Assembly: GCF_008801915.1 (NCBI RefSeq)
Contig: NZ_VZOV01000011.1
Location: 62,001 to 126,000 of the forward strand
Source: Cupriavidus gilardii
Lineage (GTDB): Bacteria; Pseudomonadota; Gammaproteobacteria; Burkholderiales; Burkholderiaceae
DNA: 64,000 bases
Direction: 5' to 3'
Positions 41,274 through 49,661 of the stretch are shown here, piece by piece. The notes below the pieces were generated by a model. The model had not been told where the DNA came from, did no database searches, and worked only from the letters and a program-made list of their open reading frames with translations. The first letter of the stretch is position 1; every line of letters begins with the position of its first letter. Made by a program: the position numbers and the translations under genes.

Positions 41274-41743
41274 GACTTGTCTCCAGACGGGCGGGTCCGT
41301 GTCGGTGTGACGGCTCGCCCTGTTCGATTCAGGACTGCCACCGGCGCCGCTTGTCGGCAACGGTGTCTCGGGTCCGGCACACCTCCCGATACGGGGTGTG
41401 AGCTCGCGTGGAAGGCCCCCCTGTTGGGGCGGAATTCACGCCGACGACTGTCTGGACCGGATTGTCCGCAGCGCTTTGTCGGAACCTGGACCGGAATATA
41501 GTGCATATCGTTTTTGTATGCAATTTTTGAATTCACTGTGCTAACATGGTTCGCATCGATGCCCCCGGGCGCGCGTCTGCGCCGGGAAACAGCGCAACCC
41601 ACAAGCACAACAGCAACCGCGCCAGGCGGCCGGCCCAACAGGCTCGCCAAGCCGCAGGCGAGCGCGCTACAGTCATCGCATCCCCGTCCGGGGGCCCGGG
41701 TGCCGGCCGACAGCCGGCACGATCCGTTCAGCAGGAGACACGC
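41274..41743. other. Divergent dctA-hydrolase intergenic region with FCD-type box and promoter
   Basis: TTGTATGCAA (41514-41523) resembles the FCD-GntR consensus TTGTATACAA. An extended -10 (TG-C-TAACAT, 41539-41547) lies just downstream on the plus strand and could serve the hydrolase gene with a leader of about 190 bases. A run TATAGT at 41498-41503 is another possible -10. No gene was found in the gap. Confidence 0.55.
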
Positions 41744-43009
41744 ATGGCAGCATCCACAACGCCCTCCTCGGTGTCCGGCACCGAAGTCGGCGCGCGCATC
41801 ATGGCCTGGGCCGACGCCCTCGCCGTCCACACCGAGCAGCCCGGCATGCTGACTCGCACTTATCTGACCGAAGCGCACCACGGCGCCGCCGCTCAGCTCG
41901 CGGCGTGGATGGAAGCGGCCGGCATGACGGTGCGGCGCGACGCCGCCGGCAACGTGATCGGCCGCTACGAAGGCACCGAGCCGGACGCGCCGGCGCTGCT
42001 GACGGGTTCGCATTTCGACACGGTGCGCGATGCCGGCCGCTACGACGGCAATCTGGGCGTGATCCTGCCGATCGCCTGCGTCGCCGAATGGCATCGCCAG
42101 GGCAAGCGCTTTCCGTTCGCGATCGAAGTGGTGGGCTTTGCGGAGGAAGAGGGCGTGCGCTTCAAGGCCACGCTGCTCGGCAGCCGCGCGATCGCCGGCA
42201 CCTTCGACCAGAACGTGCTCGAGAACGTCGACGACAGCGGCAAGACCATGCGCGAGGTGATGCGCGCGGCCGGCTTCGATCCGGCGGGCCTGCCGGCCGC
42301 GGCCCATTCGCCTGACAAGGTGCTGGCTTTCGTCGAAGTGCATATCGAGCAGGGGCCGGTGCTGCTGAACGAGAACCTGCCGGTGGGCGTGGTGACCGCC
42401 ATTTCCGGCGCGACCCGCTTCATCGTCGAGCTCGACGGCCTGGCCGGCCACGCCGGCACCGTGCCGATGGACATGCGGCGCGACGCGGCGATGGCCGGCG
42501 CCGAGATCGGCCTGTTCATCGAGCGCCGCTGCAGCGGCTCGCCCGGGCTGGTCGGCACCGTCGGCCAGTTCAACGTGCCCAACGGCGCCGCCAACGTCGT
42601 GCCGGGCCGTGCGGTGTTCTCGATCGATATCCGCGCCGGCGAGGACGCGGTGCGCCAGGCCGCCGTCGCGGACGTGCTGGCCGAGATCGAACGCATCTGC
42701 GCGCGCCGCAAGGTCCGCGCGCAGGTCCGCAAGACCCACGAGGCCGCCAGCGTGCCGTGCGCGCCGTGGCTGCAGCAGCAGTGGGCGGCGGCGATCGAGC
42801 GCCAGGGCGCGCCGGTCCGCCTGCTGCCGTCGGGCGCCGGCCACGACGCGATGGCCATCGCCGCGATCGCCGACGTGGCGATGCTGTTCGTGCGCTGCGG
42901 CAATGGCGGCATCAGCCACCATCCGACCGAGACCATGACGGTCGAGGACGCCGCGCTCGCCGCGCGCGTGTTCAGCGATTTCGTCGAGCACTTCAGCGCC
43001 CGTCCTTGA
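41744..43009 (+). CDS. M20 family Zn-dependent amidohydrolase (AllC/HyuC type)
   Basis: The protein has 421 residues from the ATG at 41744 (AGGAGA upstream). GSHFDTVRDAGRYDGNLGV holds the first metal ligands, EVVGFAEEEGVRF the catalytic Glu pair near residue 133, and VEVHIEQGPVL near 200 the dimer-domain signature. Relatives are allantoate amidohydrolase, N-carbamoyl-L-amino-acid hydrolase and beta-ureidopropionase. The gcl operon a few kb away makes allantoate (a glyoxylate source) attractive, but the substrate is not decided by sequence. Confidence 0.88.
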   Translation: MAASTTPSSVSGTEVGARIMAWADALAVHTEQPGMLTRTYLTEAHHGAAAQLAAWMEAAGMTVRRDAAGNVIGRYEGTEPDAPALLTGSHFDTVRDAGRYDGNLGVILPIACVAEWHRQGKRFPFAIEVVGFAEEEGVRFKATLLGSRAIAGTFDQNVLENVDDSGKTMREVMRAAGFDPAGLPAAAHSPDKVLAFVEVHIEQGPVLLNENLPVGVVTAISGATRFIVELDGLAGHAGTVPMDMRRDAAMAGAEIGLFIERRCSGSPGLVGTVGQFNVPNGAANVVPGRAVFSIDIRAGEDAVRQAAVADVLAEIERICARRKVRAQVRKTHEAASVPCAPWLQQQWAAAIERQGAPVRLLPSGAGHDAMAIAAIADVAMLFVRCGNGGISHHPTETMTVEDAALAARVFSDFVEHFSARP

Positions 43010-43086
43010 CTTCGGCCCTTGCCGGCCGCCCTGATTCCGAACACATTCCCGCGCCGAGCGCGCCCACAAACGACAAGCGAAGAGCC

Positions 43087-44355
43087 ATGACCGCACGAGA
43101 CAACATGAATCCCACGCAAACCACGCTGACCAACTTCATCGACGCGCATCGTCCCGCGCAGGAGGCCTTCCTTGCCGAGCTGGTCAAGGTGCCCTCGGAC
43201 AATCCGCCGGGCGACTGCGACGCCCACGGCGCGCGCGCGCGGCAGCTGCTCGAAGGCCTGGGCTTCCAGGTCGAGGCGCACAAGGTGTCCGACGAACTGG
43301 TCAAGGCCGCCGGCATGATCAGCGCCACCAACCTGATCGTGCGCAAGACCTTCGGCAATGGCGGCCCGACCATCGCGATGAACGCGCACGGCGACGTGGT
43401 GCCGCCGGGACTGGGCTGGACCAAGGACCCGTACGGCGGCGAGATTGCCGACAGCGAACACGGCCCGGTGATGTACGGCCGCGGCGTGGCGGTGTCGAAG
43501 TCGGATTTCGCCACCTACACCTACGCGGTGCTGGCGTTGATGGAAGCGGAAAAGCAGGGCGCGAAGCTGAACGGCACCGTCGAGCTGCAATTCACCTACG
43601 ACGAGGAAACCGGCGGCGACATCGGCCCGAAGTTCCTGCTGGACCAGGGCCTGACCAAGCCCGACTACGCGATCTCGGCCGGCTTCTCGTACGGCATCAC
43701 GTCGGCCCATAACGGCTGCCTGCACGTCGAGGTCACGGTCAAGGGCAAGCAGGGCCATGCCGCGATGCCGCATACCGGCGTCGACGCAATCGAGGCCGCG
43801 ACCCATATCCTGCAGGCCGTCTACGGCCTGCGCGCCGAGCTGGCGACGCGCAAGTCCAAGGTGCCGGGCATCGACACCGCAACGCTGAACGTCGGCCTGA
43901 TCAAGGGCGGCATCAACACCAACGTGGTGCCCGACCTGGTGACGTTCCGTATCGACCGCCGGATGATCCCGGAAGAGATCGGCTTCGACGCGGAAGGCGA
44001 GATCCGCGCGGTGGTCGAGAAGGCCGCCAAGGACCGCCCGGGCATCGAGGTCAAGGTCGAGCGCATCATCCTGGCCGAGCCGCTGTCCGAACTGCCGGGC
44101 GTGGAGAAGCTGATCGGCGCGCTGAAGAGCCGCGCCGAGGAAGTGTTCGGCGTCGATATCCCGGTGCACGGCGTGCCGCTGTACACCGACGCCCGCCACT
44201 ACACCAGCCGCGGCATCCCGACCGTGCTGTACGGCGCCGGCCCGCGCACGCTGATGGAAGCCCGCGGCCACAACTCGGACGAAAACCTGCGGCTGAACGA
44301 CCTGAACCGGGCCACCAAGGTGGTGGCGCTGGCGTTGTCGGATTTGATGTCGTAA
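43087..44355 (+). CDS. M20 family metallopeptidase/deacylase (ArgE/DapE type)
   Basis: The protein has 422 residues from the ATG at 43087 (GAAGAG upstream). MNAHGDVVPPG near residue 99 carries the first zinc ligand, MYGRGVAVSKSD the second, and FTYDEETGGDIGPK near 172 the catalytic Glu. A lid/dimer domain and a final His in EARGHNSDENL follow. It comes 77 bp after the AllC/HyuC-like gene, so the two probably act in sequence on an N-acyl or N-carbamoyl compound. Confidence 0.87.
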   Translation: MTARDNMNPTQTTLTNFIDAHRPAQEAFLAELVKVPSDNPPGDCDAHGARARQLLEGLGFQVEAHKVSDELVKAAGMISATNLIVRKTFGNGGPTIAMNAHGDVVPPGLGWTKDPYGGEIADSEHGPVMYGRGVAVSKSDFATYTYAVLALMEAEKQGAKLNGTVELQFTYDEETGGDIGPKFLLDQGLTKPDYAISAGFSYGITSAHNGCLHVEVTVKGKQGHAAMPHTGVDAIEAATHILQAVYGLRAELATRKSKVPGIDTATLNVGLIKGGINTNVVPDLVTFRIDRRMIPEEIGFDAEGEIRAVVEKAAKDRPGIEVKVERIILAEPLSELPGVEKLIGALKSRAEEVFGVDIPVHGVPLYTDARHYTSRGIPTVLYGAGPRTLMEARGHNSDENLRLNDLNRATKVVALALSDLMS

Positions 44356-44436
44356 CTTTTCCGGCGTGTCGGCTTACTGGCTGCATACCAAGGGCCGACC
44401 GGACAACCGGCGGCCCGTATCGTGCTATCATCGACC

Positions 44437-44650
44437 GGTCTTAAAAGCCTTCTGCCGCTTCGGTGAAAGCCAAAGGCCAGCGGAAGGTCCAGCCCGAGCT
44501 TGGGTTGGAAAGGCTTAGCAACTAGCGGGGTGTTTGCATCAAAAGCTAAGCGCCGCCTCGGCCCTGCCGAGGTCCCACCTGGAGTGGGATATCCAAGAGA
44601 GACCCCGCAACTATTTCCGGACGCCCCCTTTATCAAGGGGGCGTTTGCTT
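44437..44650 (+). ncRNA. Candidate structured non-coding RNA with its own promoter and terminator
   Basis: An extended -10 (TG-C-TATCAT, 44423-44431) predicts a start near 44437. Stems seen: AAGCCTT 44445-44451 with AAGGCTT 44510-44516; CCGCT/AGCGG (44455-44459 with 44479-44483); CCAGCCC 44489-44495 with GGGTTGG 44502-44508; GCTTAGC 44513-44519 with GCTAAGC 44545-44551; CCTCGGC 44556-44562 with GCCGAGG 44566-44572; TCCCAC 44573-44578 with GTGGGA 44584-44589; and GCGGGGT 44525-44531 with ACCCCGC 44602-44608 as a pseudoknot. The first and fourth stems share bases 44513-44516 and so exclude each other. The terminator stem ACGCCCCCTT/AAGGGGGCGT (44621-44644) has a TATC loop and T-rich tail. It matches no RNA family I recognise. 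Confidence 0.55.
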
Positions 44651-45255
44651 TTGGAGACGCTCTTCTTGCCCCCGGCGTTTCTATGCGATCTGGGGGCCAG
44701 GTCGTTAGGGTCGCGCTCTTCCCAGACGCATGCGAGCAGCTTGCGAAAGCTGAAGGGTTTTTTCAGCACCGGCTTGTCGTAGTACAGCACGTCCTCGGGA
44801 AATGCGGTCTCGACCCGCACCCGGATGAGTTTCGGCTCTTCCGGCGGGGCGTGCTTCTGGATCCGCATCATGACGTAGTAGTTGATCGTCGTGTGTATTG
44901 CGTCCGCCTCGTCATCCACCAACTCCACTTGCACAAAATTGTTGCCGGCTACGCTCCAGACACGGGTCTCGCTTCGGATCAGCGCGCTCATGATTCGCGG
45001 CAGATTCAGGGACAGCCGGTAACGGCGCGGGCAAAACATGCGGACTTTGGCGCCATCACGAATCAGATATCCGGCTGGTATCTCCTCGCGCAGCGCGTCG
45101 ATAGGGCGACGACTGTAGCAGTGGTTCGTGTAGGCGATCTCGACGCGCATTCGCTTAACTTGTCCGCCCCGTAGCGGGACGTCGACAACGGTGCGATATG
45201 GTGCCAGATGAGAGATGTCGAAATCAGTGCCTGCAATCTTGATGTAGGTCGGCAT
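44611..45255 (-). CDS. Unrecognised protein in a low-GC patch
   Basis: The frame gives 214 residues from the ATG at 45255; a GTG 12 bases earlier is also possible, and neither has a ribosome site. No domain is recognised. The sequence alternates predicted beta-strands (TVVDVPLRGGQVKRMRVEIAY, FVQVELVDDEADAI) with aromatic and basic residues and ends in a Lys/Arg-rich tail. Base composition is clearly lower in GC than both flanks, suggesting transfer. Its last codons overlap the terminator of the convergent candidate RNA, so the two are antisense over about 40 bp. Confidence 0.6.
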   Translation of the reverse strand: MPTYIKIAGTDFDISHLAPYRTVVDVPLRGGQVKRMRVEIAYTNHCYSRRPIDALREEIPAGYLIRDGAKVRMFCPRRYRLSLNLPRIMSALIRSETRVWSVAGNNFVQVELVDDEADAIHTTINYYVMMRIQKHAPPEEPKLIRVRVETAFPEDVLYYDKPVLKKPFSFRKLLACVWEERDPNDLAPRSHRNAGGKKSVSKSKRPLDKGGVRK

Positions 45256-45421
45256 AAGGGGCGGCACCGACCGCTGGACCGGTGGGCCGGCAGCCAGCCT
45301 ACCGAACCGCCCCGCCTATTACTGTCGCAGTTTGCCGAGAACTGACGCTGGCGAGCAAAACACTACGGCTGGACAGGGCCGGCGTTAGAGCGGCATTGCC
45401 AACCGTTTTGACCCACTCCGA

Positions 45422-46006
45422 TCACCGCGCCAGAATCTCTTGAGGCAACGCCGTCGCCCCCGCCCCCAACGCCCTCTGCATCAGCGCCGTATCGATCCAC
45501 TGTCCATGCTTGAAGCCGACCGCCTCCAGCCGGCCGGCCATGCGAAAGCCCATGCGTTCGTGCAGCGCGATCGAGCCATTGCCCTCGCCGCCGGCGGGGC
45601 AGGCGATCACGGCGACCATCTGGCGCCAGGGGCCGCTCTCGCAACGGGCCAGCAGCGCGGCGAGCAAGACCGCGCCGATGCCGCGGCCGCGGTGGCGCTC
45701 GTCCAGGTAGATCGAGTCCTCGATGGTGTGACGGTAGGCGCTGCGGGTCCGATAGGCTGACGCGTAGGCGTAGCCCGCGACGACCGGGCGGCCGTCGCTC
45801 TGCAGTTCGGCCACCAGATAGGGCAGGCCCTTGGCCAGCACGGCGGCGCGGCGTTCCCGCATTTCCTCGAGCGTCGGCGGTACTTCCTCGAACGAGGCGC
45901 GGCCGTGCAGCACGTGGTAGGTGTAGATCGCGTGGATTGCCGGGAGATCGTCGTCGGTGGCATCGCGCACGGTCGGCGCGGCAAGGTTGGCCTGGTTCGT
46001 GGTCAT
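45422..46006 (-). CDS. GNAT N-acetyltransferase, phosphinothricin/methionine sulfoximine type
   Basis: The protein has 194 residues from the ATG at 46006; an upstream in-frame start adds 28 residues. TVRDATDDDLPAIHAIYTYHVLHG at the start, FEEVPPTLEEM near residue 45 and the acetyl-CoA loop HRGRGIGAVLLAALL near 115 match PAT/MddA proteins. These acetylate glutamate analogues such as phosphinothricin or methionine sulfone. It is divergent from the arsC-like gene. Confidence 0.9.
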   Translation of the reverse strand: MTTNQANLAAPTVRDATDDDLPAIHAIYTYHVLHGRASFEEVPPTLEEMRERRAAVLAKGLPYLVAELQSDGRPVVAGYAYASAYRTRSAYRHTIEDSIYLDERHRGRGIGAVLLAALLARCESGPWRQMVAVIACPAGGEGNGSIALHERMGFRMAGRLEAVGFKHGQWIDTALMQRALGAGATALPQEILAR

Positions 46007-46116
46007 GGGCTGCTGTAGTACGGATGGGGACGCGCGGCGAACCGGTTCGCCGGCGCTGCTTGTATAGTCCGTCGTGTTCGAAGATGGCAACGTTTGCGTT
46101 TCGAGGTGACGAACCG

Positions 46117-46476
46117 ATGATCAAGATTTACCACAATCCGCGCTGCTCCAAGTCGCGCGACACGCTGGCGCTGGTGCAGCAGGCCGCCGAGCGCCTGGGC
46201 GAACCGGTCGAGGTGGTCGAGTATCTGAAGACGCCGCCGACGCTGGCCACGCTCAAGCAACTGCAGGCGCTGCTCGACGTGCCGGTGCGGCAGATGGTGC
46301 GCGACAACGAAGCCATCTACGCCGAGCTCGACCTGGCCGATCCCGGGCTCAGCGATACCGAGGTGCTGCAGGCCGTCGCCGATCATCCGATCCTGCTGCA
46401 GCGGCCCATCGTGGTGCGCGGCCAGCGCGCGGCGATCGGCCGGCCGCCGGAGAACGTCGCCGCGCTGCTTTCCTGA
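46117..46476 (+). CDS. arsC: Arsenate reductase, glutaredoxin-dependent ArsC family
   Basis: The protein has 119 residues from the ATG at 46117 (GAGGTGA upstream). The thioredoxin-like fold begins MIKIYHNPRCSKSRDTL with the catalytic Cys10. The loop LLQRPIVVRGQRAAIGRPPE near residue 90 carries the anion-binding arginines of this family. No other ars genes are adjacent, so a general ArsC/YfgD-like housekeeping role is possible. Confidence 0.88.
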   Translation: MIKIYHNPRCSKSRDTLALVQQAAERLGEPVEVVEYLKTPPTLATLKQLQALLDVPVRQMVRDNEAIYAELDLADPGLSDTEVLQAVADHPILLQRPIVVRGQRAAIGRPPENVAALLS

Positions 46477-46487
46477 CCTCCAAATAG

Positions 46488-46512
46488 AAACCGGCCTCCG
46501 TGTGGAGGCCGG
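46488..46512 (-). terminator. Intrinsic terminator of the small membrane-protein gene
   Basis: CCGGCCTCC and GGAGGCCGG form a perfect 9-bp stem with a GTGT loop. On the minus strand it is followed by TTTCTATTT. On the plus strand there is no T run, so its strength for arsC is doubtful. Confidence 0.6.
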
Positions 46513-46548
46513 CCCGGTGCTGGAGGCGCGGTAGCTTCAGGCGGGTCG

Positions 46549-46767
46549 TTATTGGACACCCAGCCAGTGCATGGCCTCCTGACCGAAAGCGATGGCCGCC
46601 AGCACGATCAGCAGCAATACCAGCGCCACGGTGCTGACATAGACCGTGGCCTTGGCGATGTCGGCTTCATCGTCGGCGGGGTGGGAGTGGGCGACACTGT
46701 GCGCGTGCGGTGGCCGGTGCAGCCGTTCGGCCAGATGCCGCCAGTGAAGATCGGGATGGAAACGCAT
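46549..46767 (-). CDS. Small single-pass membrane protein
   Basis: The protein has 72 residues from the ATG at 46767, where GAGGAGGTG is a strong ribosome site; a longer frame lacks one. A His-rich soluble N-terminus (PHAHSVAHSHPADDE near residue 22) precedes one membrane helix (about 45-63). No known family is recognised. The histidines could bind metal, which is a guess. Confidence 0.65.
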   Translation of the reverse strand: MRFHPDLHWRHLAERLHRPPHAHSVAHSHPADDEADIAKATVYVSTVALVLLLIVLAAIAFGQEAMHWLGVQ

Positions 46768-46948
46768 GATCGACACCTCCTCGACAGGAACGCGCGTCAG
46801 GCGGTCTTGACCAAAGCGGCGGACCGCCATGCATGGCAAGGCCGCCGCAGTTGCGCACGGCGCGGCGTCGGAACGGCCATGCACGCTTTTACTATAGGCG
46901 ATGGCGGCATGGCGGGCGCCGCAGCGTGGCGCCGGCGCGACCTAAGGG

Positions 46949-47626
46949 TCAACCCTGCTGCGCGAGGTCGTCGGGCGGTCCGGGCGCGTCGATGGGTTCG
47001 GCCGGCGCTGCCGGCACCACGGGGCCGATCGCGGCGAGGGCGGCTTCGCGCTCGCGCAACGCGGCCAGCATGTTGCAGAACAGCGCGCCCTGTTCGAGCG
47101 CGTCGTCCAGGGCGACATGCGTATGCGGCAGCGGGTCCTTCCAGGCGTCCGGCAGCGCGGCCTTGACGGTGCGGCGGTAGCGCAGTCCCGTCAGCGAGAA
47201 ACCCAGCGTCTTGATGTCGAGCGCGGCCCAGCCGAATGGCGAACGGCCGGCGAACCGCATCATGTACCAGAACATCCAGGTGAAATCGAAGCCGGCGGGG
47301 AAGGCCACGAACACCGGCTTGCCCGGCAGGCTTTCGACCCATTCGACATAGCGCACCATCGCCTGCTCCGGCGGTTGCAGATCGCGCCGGCACGCGGCCC
47401 AGGCCTCGGGCTCGGACTCCCACCACTTCATCTGCACCGGGTGGCCGACGGCACCCGGCAGCGTTTCCAGATTCGCCGAGAAGGTGCCGAGCACGGTCTT
47501 GTCGGCCAGCATCGCCACCGAGGCGAACGACAGCATCGAGTGCGGGCCGGGGATCGGACCGTCGGCCTCGACGTCGGTGCTGACGTAGATTTCGGGGCGG
47601 GTGTCGGGGGCCTGTTGCTTCGCCAT
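46949..47626 (-). CDS. DEDD-type 3'-5' exonuclease
   Basis: The protein has 225 residues. [13 protein letters not shown] at 15-27 gives the first acidic pair (Asp18, Glu20). [15 protein letters not shown] near residue 110 and [18 protein letters not shown] near 170 give the later acidic ligands of the RNase T/DnaQ-like superfamily. Related proteins act on RNA or DNA ends; the substrate here is unknown. It lies 15 bp after the metallo-beta-lactamase gene and is likely co-transcribed. Confidence 0.8.
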   Translation of the reverse strand: MAKQQAPDTRPEIYVSTDVEADGPIPGPHSMLSFASVAMLADKTVLGTFSANLETLPGAVGHPVQMKWWESEPEAWAACRRDLQPPEQAMVRYVEWVESLPGKPVFVAFPAGFDFTWMFWYMMRFAGRSPFGWAALDIKTLGFSLTGLRYRRTVKAALPDAWKDPLPHTHVALDDALEQGALFCNMLAALREREAALAAIGPVVPAAPAEPIDAPGPPDDLAQQG

Positions 47627-47641
47627 GGTCGGATGCCGCGG

Positions 47642-48292
47642 TTAGCCGACGTCGATCAGATGATCGGCGACGAAGGGGTTGTCGCGCCGTTCGTCGCCGA
47701 AGGTCGAGACCGGTCCATGGCCGGGCACGAAGGTCACGTCGTCGCCCAGCGGCCAGAGCCTGGTACGGATCGAGCGGATCAGGTCGGCGTGGTTGCCACG
47801 CGGGAAGTCGGTGCGGCCGATCGAACCGGCGAACAGCACGTCGCCGACGATGGCCAGGCGATGCGGCCGGGAGAAGAACACCACATGGCCGGGCGTATGG
47901 CCGGGGCAATGGTAGACCTCCAGCGTTTCTTCGCCGAACTGCACGGTATCGCCCTGATCCAGCCAGCGATCGGGTTCGAACGCCTCGGCGTGGCCAAAGC
48001 CGAAGCGCTTGGTCTGCTCGGGCAGCTGGTCGATCCAGAACTGCTCGTCGCGATGCGGTCCTTCGATCGGCACGCCGAACTCGCGCGAGAGCGCGGCGGC
48101 ACCGGCGCAATGGTCCAGATGGCCGTGCGTCAGCAGGATCTTTTCCAGCGTCACGCCCTGCTCCTTCAGCGCGGCCTGGATCCGGTCCAGATCGCCGCCG
48201 GGATCGCAGACCGCGGCGCGCCCGCTGCGCTCGTCGATCAGCAGCGAGCAATTCTGTTGGAAAGGCGTGACGGGAATCAGCAGGACTTTCAT
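47642..48292 (-). CDS. Metallo-beta-lactamase fold hydrolase (YcbL/glyoxalase II-like)
   Basis: The protein has 216 residues from the ATG at 48292; a longer frame adds 38 Pro/Arg-rich residues. The metal motif THGHLDHCAGA (HxHxDH) is near residue 57. HCPGHTPGHVVF near 130 and VPGHGPVSTFGDERR near 190 complete the site. YcbL-type enzymes resemble type II glyoxalases that hydrolyse S-lactoylglutathione; the substrate is inferred from family only. Confidence 0.9.
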   Translation of the reverse strand: MKVLLIPVTPFQQNCSLLIDERSGRAAVCDPGGDLDRIQAALKEQGVTLEKILLTHGHLDHCAGAAALSREFGVPIEGPHRDEQFWIDQLPEQTKRFGFGHAEAFEPDRWLDQGDTVQFGEETLEVYHCPGHTPGHVVFFSRPHRLAIVGDVLFAGSIGRTDFPRGNHADLIRSIRTRLWPLGDDVTFVPGHGPVSTFGDERRDNPFVADHLIDVG

Positions 48293-48592
48293 CGTCGGGC
48301 AGGTGGTGCGAACGCGCGGAGGCCGCGGCCGGTGGGGTGGATCTGGCGTCATGGCCGAGTGGACGGCCTGTGTCGTCGCATTGTAGCGTCGGCCTTTGAT
48401 AGACATCGCCGGGTCAGAACTTTGTGGCGAGTAGTGCCTTTTCGTTGCGTCGAGGGCAACGGCAGGGATAGTCCGGAGAATCCCCGCAATCCGTTGTCAG
48501 TTCGGGGATTGCGAGCAATTGCACGCCGTAGCCAGACAATTCGTAACAAAATCACTGTAAATCGCGCGGACGACCGATGTTAGACTCGCGCG
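48293..48592. other. Intergenic region upstream of rlpA
   Basis: A -10 TAGACT in an extended context (TGT-TAGACT, 48579-48587) lies directly ahead of the rlpA start codon and would give a leaderless or nearly leaderless mRNA. AT-richer DNA sits around 48535-48570. No gene was seen. Confidence 0.4.
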
Positions 48593-49435
48593 ATGCTTTG
48601 GCCGACCCACCCCCTGACCCATGCTCGCCGCGCGCTCCGCTACGGCTTTCACGCCGTCTGCGCGTTGACGCTGGCCGCCTGCGCGGTGTCGCCGAACGAC
48701 AATCCCGATGGCGCCGCCGCCGACCAGAATGCGGCGCCGACGGCTGCCACGCCCGCTGCGAAGCAGGCGCAGGCGCGCAAGTCCCGATCCCCGAACCAGG
48801 ACAATCGCGCCGCCGCCGGCAACGAGCCGTCTACCGCCGCCAATACCGAAACGCCGGCCCCGACCGGGTCGTGGCGCCTGTTCAGCTGGGGCGACGACGA
48901 CAGCAGCGACAGCGAGTCCGCGTCGCGCGGTACACCGCGCGGCTCGTCGCTGGAAGGCCTGCGCGCGGATATCGGCACCTTCGAGCAGCGCGGCACGGCC
49001 TCGTGGTACGGCAAGCAATTCCATGGCCGCAAGACCGCCAACGGCGAGCGCTTCGACATGGGCGCGATGACCGCGGCCCATCCGTCGCTGCCGCTGGATA
49101 GCTGGGTGCTGGTGCGCAACCTGCGCAACGACAAGGTGGCGGTGCTGCGCATCAATGACCGTGGCCCGTATCACGGCAACCGCGTGCTCGACGTGTCGTA
49201 TCGCGCGGCCAAGCGGCTCGGCTTTGTCGACCGCGGGCACACCCAGGTCGAAATCCGCCGGCTGTCGCGCACCGAACTGGCCGCGCTCGGGCCGCTGCGC
49301 GAACCGGGCATGGACGATGGCGCCACCGATGGCGGCGGCGACGGCGTGGACGACGACACCGCGGCCAGGCCGGTCAAGCCCAAGCGCGTGGTGCTGAAGA
49401 CCCGCAAGACGGCCAGCAAGGCGAATGCTCGCTGA
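48593..49435 (+). CDS. rlpA: Septal ring lytic transglycosylase RlpA family lipoprotein
   Basis: This outer-membrane lipoprotein cleaves denuded peptidoglycan at the division septum. It has 280 residues. A signal peptide ends in the lipobox LAAC (Cys30). A disordered Ala/Asn/Ser-rich stretch follows, then the double-psi barrel with GTASWYGKQFHGRKTANGERFDM near residue 140 and INDRGPYHGNRVLDVSYRAA near 190. No C-terminal SPOR domain is present; instead there is a Gly/Asp and Lys-rich tail. Confidence 0.92.
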   Translation: MLWPTHPLTHARRALRYGFHAVCALTLAACAVSPNDNPDGAAADQNAAPTAATPAAKQAQARKSRSPNQDNRAAAGNEPSTAANTETPAPTGSWRLFSWGDDDSSDSESASRGTPRGSSLEGLRADIGTFEQRGTASWYGKQFHGRKTANGERFDMGAMTAAHPSLPLDSWVLVRNLRNDKVAVLRINDRGPYHGNRVLDVSYRAAKRLGFVDRGHTQVEIRRLSRTELAALGPLREPGMDDGATDGGGDGVDDDTAARPVKPKRVVLKTRKTASKANAR

Positions 49436-49661
49436 GGCCGGATTCCCTTTTCTCGCCTCCTTCCTCGCGCACCGGCGCGGCTCCGGCTGCGTCGTCGCCG
49501 CCGACCCGGCGACCCGCGGCATCGGTGTTTGCCTCGGTCACCACGTTGGTCTCTTCGCCGGTTCCACCCGGCACCTTCACCGGAGCGCCTGAGCGGCGCG
49601 GACCACGATGCCGGCGCGCATGGCTCCGCCTCGCATCTTTCCGGTCTGCATCCTTCCGACC

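Noticed and set aside
44437..44650. Retron or group II intron RNA
   Set aside because: No reverse transcriptase is encoded nearby and there are no matching a1/a2 ends or domain V-like hairpin.
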